A DNA stretch of 64,000 nucleotides, taken from NCBI RefSeq assembly GCF_014197015.1, contig NZ_JACIET010000001.1:1922001-1986000 (forward strand), written 5' to 3'. The position numbers and the translations under genes are program-made. Source of the stretch: Niveibacterium umoris. GTDB taxonomy: Bacteria; Pseudomonadota; Gammaproteobacteria; Burkholderiales; Rhodocyclaceae. Positions 59,200 to 64,000 of this stretch are shown piece by piece (the first letter of the stretch is position 1; every line of letters begins with the position of its first letter). The notes under the pieces are model-generated. The model saw only the letters and a program-made list of their open reading frames with translations, was not told where the DNA came from and did no database searches.

Positions 59200-59228
59200 T
59201 TGACTTACGTTCGCCGCCGAGTTAGAGT
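59200..59228 (+). promoter_or_regulatory. rplU-rpmA promoter
   Basis: On the plus strand: -35 TTGACT (59200-59205), 17-base spacer, -10 TAGAGT (59223-59228), 44 bases before the rplU ATG. It is divergent from the ispB promoter, with 42 bases between the two -35 boxes. Confidence 0.78.
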
Positions 59229-59271
59229 CGCGGGCTTTTCCACGTAGTTGTTCGTAAAGAACGGAGTCAAC

Positions 59272-59583
59272 ATGTACGCGGTCGTAAAAACCGGGGGCAA
59301 GCAGTATCGCGTGTCCGCCGGCCAAAAGATCAAGGTAGAACAGATACCTGCGGACGTTGGCGCTGAGATCACCCTGGACCAGGTTCTGGCCGTGGGTGAA
59401 GGCGAGTCGGTGAAGATCGGCACGCCTGTGGTTGCTGGTGCTGCCGTCAAGGCCACCGTGATCGCTCAAGGTCGTCACGACAAGGTCACGATTTTCAAGA
59501 TGCGCCGTCGCAAGCACTATCAGAAGCATCAGGGGCATCGCCAGAACTACACCGAGCTTCGCATCGAAGCGATCTCGGCCTGA
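59272..59583 (+). CDS. rplU: 50S ribosomal protein L21
   Basis: A 103-residue L21. It begins [20 protein letters not shown] and contains [20 protein letters not shown], the two hallmark regions of bL21. It binds 23S rRNA in the large subunit. The ATG at 59272 is preceded by CGGAGT. Followed 18 bases later by rpmA. Confidence 0.97.
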   Translation: MYAVVKTGGKQYRVSAGQKIKVEQIPADVGAEITLDQVLAVGEGESVKIGTPVVAGAAVKATVIAQGRHDKVTIFKMRRRKHYQKHQGHRQNYTELRIEAISA

Positions 59584-59601
59584 TAACGGGGAGTCACGCA
59601 C

Positions 59602-59865
<264 letters not shown>

Positions 59866-59882
59866 TCATTGCTGTCGGACGC

Positions 59883-59914
59883 AAAAGCCCTATCCGCGTG
59901 ATAGGGCTTTTTTG
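59883..59914 (+). terminator. Terminator after rplU-rpmA
   Basis: Perfect 12-bp stem AAAAGCCCTATC/GATAGGGCTTTT with a 5-base loop, followed by TT. It separates the ribosomal genes from obgE, which then needs its own promoter or partial read-through. Confidence 0.92.
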
Positions 59915-59921
59915 TTTCTGA

Positions 59922-61157
<1,236 letters not shown>

Positions 61158-61160
61158 GCG

Positions 61161-62276
61161 ATGCGCGAGCAGATCCGCGAAGCCCGCCGGCTGGTAGTCA
61201 AGGTCGGCAGCGCACTGGTGACAGACAACGGGCGCGGACTCGCGCTGGCAGCCCTCGAAGACTGGGCGCGGCAGATCGCGGCGCTGCGCCGCGAAGGGCG
61301 CCAGATCGTGCTGGTATCGTCCGGCGCGATCGCCGCCGGCATGCAACGGCTCGGCTGGACGACCCGCCCGCACGAAACTCACGCCCTTCAGGCTGCTGCC
61401 GCGGTCGGCCAGATGGGCCTCGCACAGGCCTACGAGGGCGTCTTCTCGGCGCACGGCCTGAAAACCGCACAAGTCCTGCTGACCCATGAAGACCTGTCGG
61501 ATCGCACACGCTATCTCAACGCGCGCTCGACGATCGCCACCTTGCTCGATCTGGGCGTCGTGCCGATCATCAACGAGAACGACACGGTGGTCACTGACGA
61601 GATCAAGTTCGGCGACAACGACACCCTCGGCGCACTCGTCGCAAACCTGATCGAAGCCGACACGCTGATCATACTGACCGACCAGCAAGGCCTCTACACC
61701 GCCGACCCGCGGAAAGATCCGGACGCGACCCTGGTGTCCGAGGCGCGCGCCGAAGACACCACGCTGGAAGCAATGGCCGGCGGCGCCGGCACCGGCATCT
61801 CGCGCGGCGGCATGATCACCAAGGTGCGCGCGGCGCAGCGCGGCGCCCGCAGCGGCACCCACACCTGCATCGCCAGCGGTCGTGAGCCCGATGCGCTGCT
61901 GCGACTGGCCAAAGGCGAAGCCCTCGGCACCCTGCTCTTCGCATCCAGCTCACCGCTGGCGGCACGCAAACAGTGGCTTGCAGACCACCTGCAGCTTGCC
62001 GGCACGCTCACGCTCGATGCCGGCGCAGTGCGCGCGCTTGAGGCCGGCCGCAGCCTGCTTCCGGTCGGCGTCGTGTCGGTCGAGGGTGAATTCGGCCGCG
62101 GCTCGGCCGTCGCTTGTGTCGGCCCGGATGGGCGCGCCATTGCGCGCGGCCTGTGCAACTACGCGAGCCGTGAAGTGGCCCGCATCGCGCGCCATGCCAG
62201 CCACGAGATCGAAAGCATCCTCGGTTACGTGGACGAGCCGGAACTGATCCACCGCGACAACCTCGTTCTGCTCTGA
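61161..62276 (+). CDS. proB: Glutamate 5-kinase
   Basis: ProB phosphorylates glutamate, the first step of proline synthesis. The 371-residue protein has the amino acid kinase domain ([46 protein letters not shown]) and the C-terminal PUA domain (about 275-371) found in the long form. It is directly downstream of obgE, the usual order in betaproteobacteria. proA is not in this window. Proline feedback is expected from the family. Confidence 0.97.
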   Translation: MREQIREARRLVVKVGSALVTDNGRGLALAALEDWARQIAALRREGRQIVLVSSGAIAAGMQRLGWTTRPHETHALQAAAAVGQMGLAQAYEGVFSAHGLKTAQVLLTHEDLSDRTRYLNARSTIATLLDLGVVPIINENDTVVTDEIKFGDNDTLGALVANLIEADTLIILTDQQGLYTADPRKDPDATLVSEARAEDTTLEAMAGGAGTGISRGGMITKVRAAQRGARSGTHTCIASGREPDALLRLAKGEALGTLLFASSSPLAARKQWLADHLQLAGTLTLDAGAVRALEAGRSLLPVGVVSVEGEFGRGSAVACVGPDGRAIARGLCNYASREVARIARHASHEIESILGYVDEPELIHRDNLVLL

Positions 62277-62405
62277 GCGCCAATCCCGGCGCAGCTTGCG
62301 GCGGGATTCAGGGGAGCGATGCGTCGATCATCAAATTCGATTGTCGTCGCGCGTACATTGCCGATAGAGTCTCCGGCCCCGCCCAGCTGAACCGGAGACC
62401 CGATC

Positions 62406-63737
62406 GTGACACAGGCACAGACGCAGAGCCGCCATCGCATCATCATCGTTGGCGGAGGCGCCGGCGGGCTGGAACTCGCAGTCAAACTCGGCGACAAGCT
62501 CGGCAAGCCCGGACAGGCCGAGATCACCTTGGTCGACAGGGGCCGCACCCACGTCTGGAAACCGCTGTTGCACCAGGTCGCAGCGGGCACGCTGGACAGC
62601 CACGCCGACGAGATCGAATACCTTGCGCTCGGGCGTCGCCATCACTTTCGCTTCCGCCAGGGCGAGTTCACCGGACTTGACCGTGCCGCCAAGGAAATCC
62701 GCCTCGCGCCGGTTCGTTCGCTCGAAGGCGAGGTCCTGCTCCCCGAATCGACCCTTCCGTACGACACGCTGGTGTTCGCGTTAGGCAGCCAGACAAACGA
62801 CTTCGGTACCCCTGGCGCGCGCGAGCACAGCATCATGCTGGACTCACCGACCGCCGCCCTGCACTTCCACCGCAAGCTGATCGATGCATCGATCCGGGCA
62901 CAGGCGGGCGCACAGGGCTTCGGTCAAGGGCGCTTCACCGTCGCGATCATCGGCGGCGGCGCAACCGGGGTTGAGCTGGCGGCAGAGCTCCACATGACTG
63001 CCCGAATCATGGCCAGCTTCGGCCTGGAGAACGTGCACCCGGAACGCGATCTGAAGATCACGATCGTCGACGCCGCACCCAGAATCCTGCCCCTGTTGCC
63101 CGAGCGTGTTTCATCGGCGGTATCGCTCGAACTGCGCAAGCTCGACATTGATCTGCATACCAACGAGAAGGTGGTCGAGGTCAGCGCCGAGGGCGTCAAA
63201 ATGGGCAGCGGCAAGTTCATACCCAGCGGGCTGACGGTGTGGGCGGCCGGTATCAAGGCGCCAGATTTCTTGCGTGAAATCGATGGGCTGGAAACCAATC
63301 GCATCAACCAGTTGGTCGTCGACCGAACCCTGCGCAGCACGCGCGACCCTGCGATCTACGCGATGGGCGACTGCGCGGCCTGCCCGATGGACGACAGCGG
63401 CAAGACGATGGTGCCGCCGCGCGCACAAGCCGCGCATCAACAAGCCCTGTTGCTCGCCAAAACGATTCCGCGTGCGCTGGCGGGCAAGCCTGGACTCCCC
63501 TTCCGCTATCACGACCACGGCTCGCTGGTGTCGCTGGGCGAATACAGCACCGTCGGCAGCCTGATGGGTCGCATCGCCAGTGGCGGCGTCTTCATCGAGG
63601 GGTTGTTCGCGAAGTGGATGTACTGGTCGCTCTACAAGAAGCACCAGGTCGCGATCAACGGCATGTTCCGCACCTGGCTCGCGACCTGGGTAGAGGCGAT
63701 CGATCGCATGCGCAATCCGCGCATCAAACTGCATTGA
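62406..63737 (+). CDS. ndh: NAD(P)/FAD-dependent oxidoreductase, type II NADH dehydrogenase-like
   Basis: A 443-residue flavoprotein of the NDH-2 family, which moves electrons from NADH to quinone without pumping protons. The FAD-binding Rossmann motif is IIIVGGGAGGLELAVKLG, the NAD motif is VAIIGGGATGVELAAELHM, and IYAMGDCAAC is the second FAD contact. The C-terminal FEGLFAKWMYWSLYKKH-type region, here FIEGLFAKWMYWSLYKKHQ, is the membrane-anchoring helix. The start is GTG at 62406, after a GGAGA. Ended by a terminator. Confidence 0.92.
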   Translation: MTQAQTQSRHRIIIVGGGAGGLELAVKLGDKLGKPGQAEITLVDRGRTHVWKPLLHQVAAGTLDSHADEIEYLALGRRHHFRFRQGEFTGLDRAAKEIRLAPVRSLEGEVLLPESTLPYDTLVFALGSQTNDFGTPGAREHSIMLDSPTAALHFHRKLIDASIRAQAGAQGFGQGRFTVAIIGGGATGVELAAELHMTARIMASFGLENVHPERDLKITIVDAAPRILPLLPERVSSAVSLELRKLDIDLHTNEKVVEVSAEGVKMGSGKFIPSGLTVWAAGIKAPDFLREIDGLETNRINQLVVDRTLRSTRDPAIYAMGDCAACPMDDSGKTMVPPRAQAAHQQALLLAKTIPRALAGKPGLPFRYHDHGSLVSLGEYSTVGSLMGRIASGGVFIEGLFAKWMYWSLYKKHQVAINGMFRTWLATWVEAIDRMRNPRIKLH

Positions 63738-63777
63738 TTGCAGGCGGCCTGCTACACGGCCGGGTCCCCGCAAAAGA

Positions 63778-63803
63778 AAACGGCCCGCAAAAGCGGGCCG
63801 TTT
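63778..63803. terminator. Bidirectional terminator between ndh and rplI
   Basis: Perfect 11-bp stem AAACGGCCCGC/GCGGGCCGTTT with an AAAA loop. On the minus strand it is followed by TCTTTT and serves rplI; on the plus strand it is 40 bases after the ndh stop. Confidence 0.9.
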
Positions 63804-63825
63804 CACATGCAGCAACGGGTTCGGC

Positions 63826-64000
63826 TTAGTTCTCGCCGAGCACCGACACCGTCACGTTGACCAGCACGTCGGTGTGCAGCGCGACTTGCAGTGCGTTGTC
63901 ACCGATGGCCTTGATCGGGCCCAGCGGCATGCGAACCGCGGCCTTTTCGACCGAGAAGCCTTGCGCGTTGAGCGCTTCGGCGACATCGGCGTTGGTCACA
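63826..64000 (-). CDS. rplI: 50S ribosomal protein L9, C-terminal part (partial)
   Basis: The gene enters from beyond the right end on the minus strand; its last 57 codons are present and it stops with TAA at 63826. The sequence has the L9 C-terminal domain pattern [20 protein letters not shown] and [17 protein letters not shown]. In most bacteria rplI closes the rpsF-priB/ssb-rpsR-rplI operon, so those genes are expected to the right. The start codon and the N-terminal RNA-binding domain are outside the window. Confidence 0.93.
   Translation of the reverse strand, partial: VTNADVAEALNAQGFSVEKAAVRMPLGPIKAIGDNALQVALHTDVLVNVTVSVLGEN

Overview
The window is a GC-rich bacterial chromosome segment that reads as ordinary betaproteobacterial core genome. 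The best order-level guess is Rhodocyclales-like (Azoarcus/Thauera/Uliginosibacterium type); this rests on family resemblance and gene order only. Order clues include rpsP-rimM-trmD-rplS, ilvI-ilvH-ilvC followed by pssA-leuA, an ECF sigma/DUF3619/DUF3106/RDD row, and rplU-rpmA-obgE-proB. No phage, IS element, CRISPR array, integron or recombinase was seen.

Layout. 1-2530: end of a type II secretion operon (gspK end, gspL, gspM, gspN). 2570-9673: DUF192 protein, rluE, a cold-shock gene, clpS-clpA, rraA-like, aceA with a palindrome-rich control region, erpA. 9793-12967: argC and the ribosomal operon rpsP-rimM-trmD-rplS. 13153-16830: a PilZ-like protein, a YihY membrane protein, wrbA and DUF2069. 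16864-22866: branched-chain amino acid and phospholipid genes (ilvI, ilvH, ilvC, pssA, leuA), all on the minus strand. 22999-24994: ECF sigma factor, DUF3619, DUF3106, RDD. 24996-29769: lptF-lptG, pepA, holC and an uncharacterised acidic gene. 29868-37798: valS, a small secreted protein, an M16 protease, a TusA-like protein and a BepA-like M48 protease. 37896-43802: moaC, CYTH-CHAD protein, sixA, aroG, a radical SAM protein and a PEP-CTERM GDSL esterase. 44237-48116: sulfate ABC transporter (sbp, cysT, cysW, cysA). 48314-57978: a Tat-exported PilJ-domain protein, tldD, a nitrilase-family amidase, the giant envelope protein YhdP, and glnE. 58001-64000: tRNA-Pro(CGG), ispB, rplU-rpmA-obgE-proB, a type II NADH dehydrogenase, and the end of rplI.

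Several themes recur. Envelope biogenesis is prominent: T2SS, LptFG, YhdP, M16 and BepA-like proteases, PssA, IspB, and a PEP-CTERM protein implying an exosortase elsewhere. Translation and ribosome genes form two classic operons. Many neighbours overlap by four bases (ATGA or GTGA), which indicates translational coupling.

I found no convincing new multi-gene system. The observations most worth checking are: an ECF sigma gene whose only plausible start is CTG with a good ribosome binding site; three inverted repeats, one matching the PsrA-type operator pattern, upstream of isocitrate lyase; a stand-alone Tat-exported PilJ-domain protein; and the sigma/DUF3619/DUF3106/RDD module. Start sites were chosen by eye from Shine-Dalgarno spacing and family length. 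No database search was possible, so all family names rest on motif recognition.
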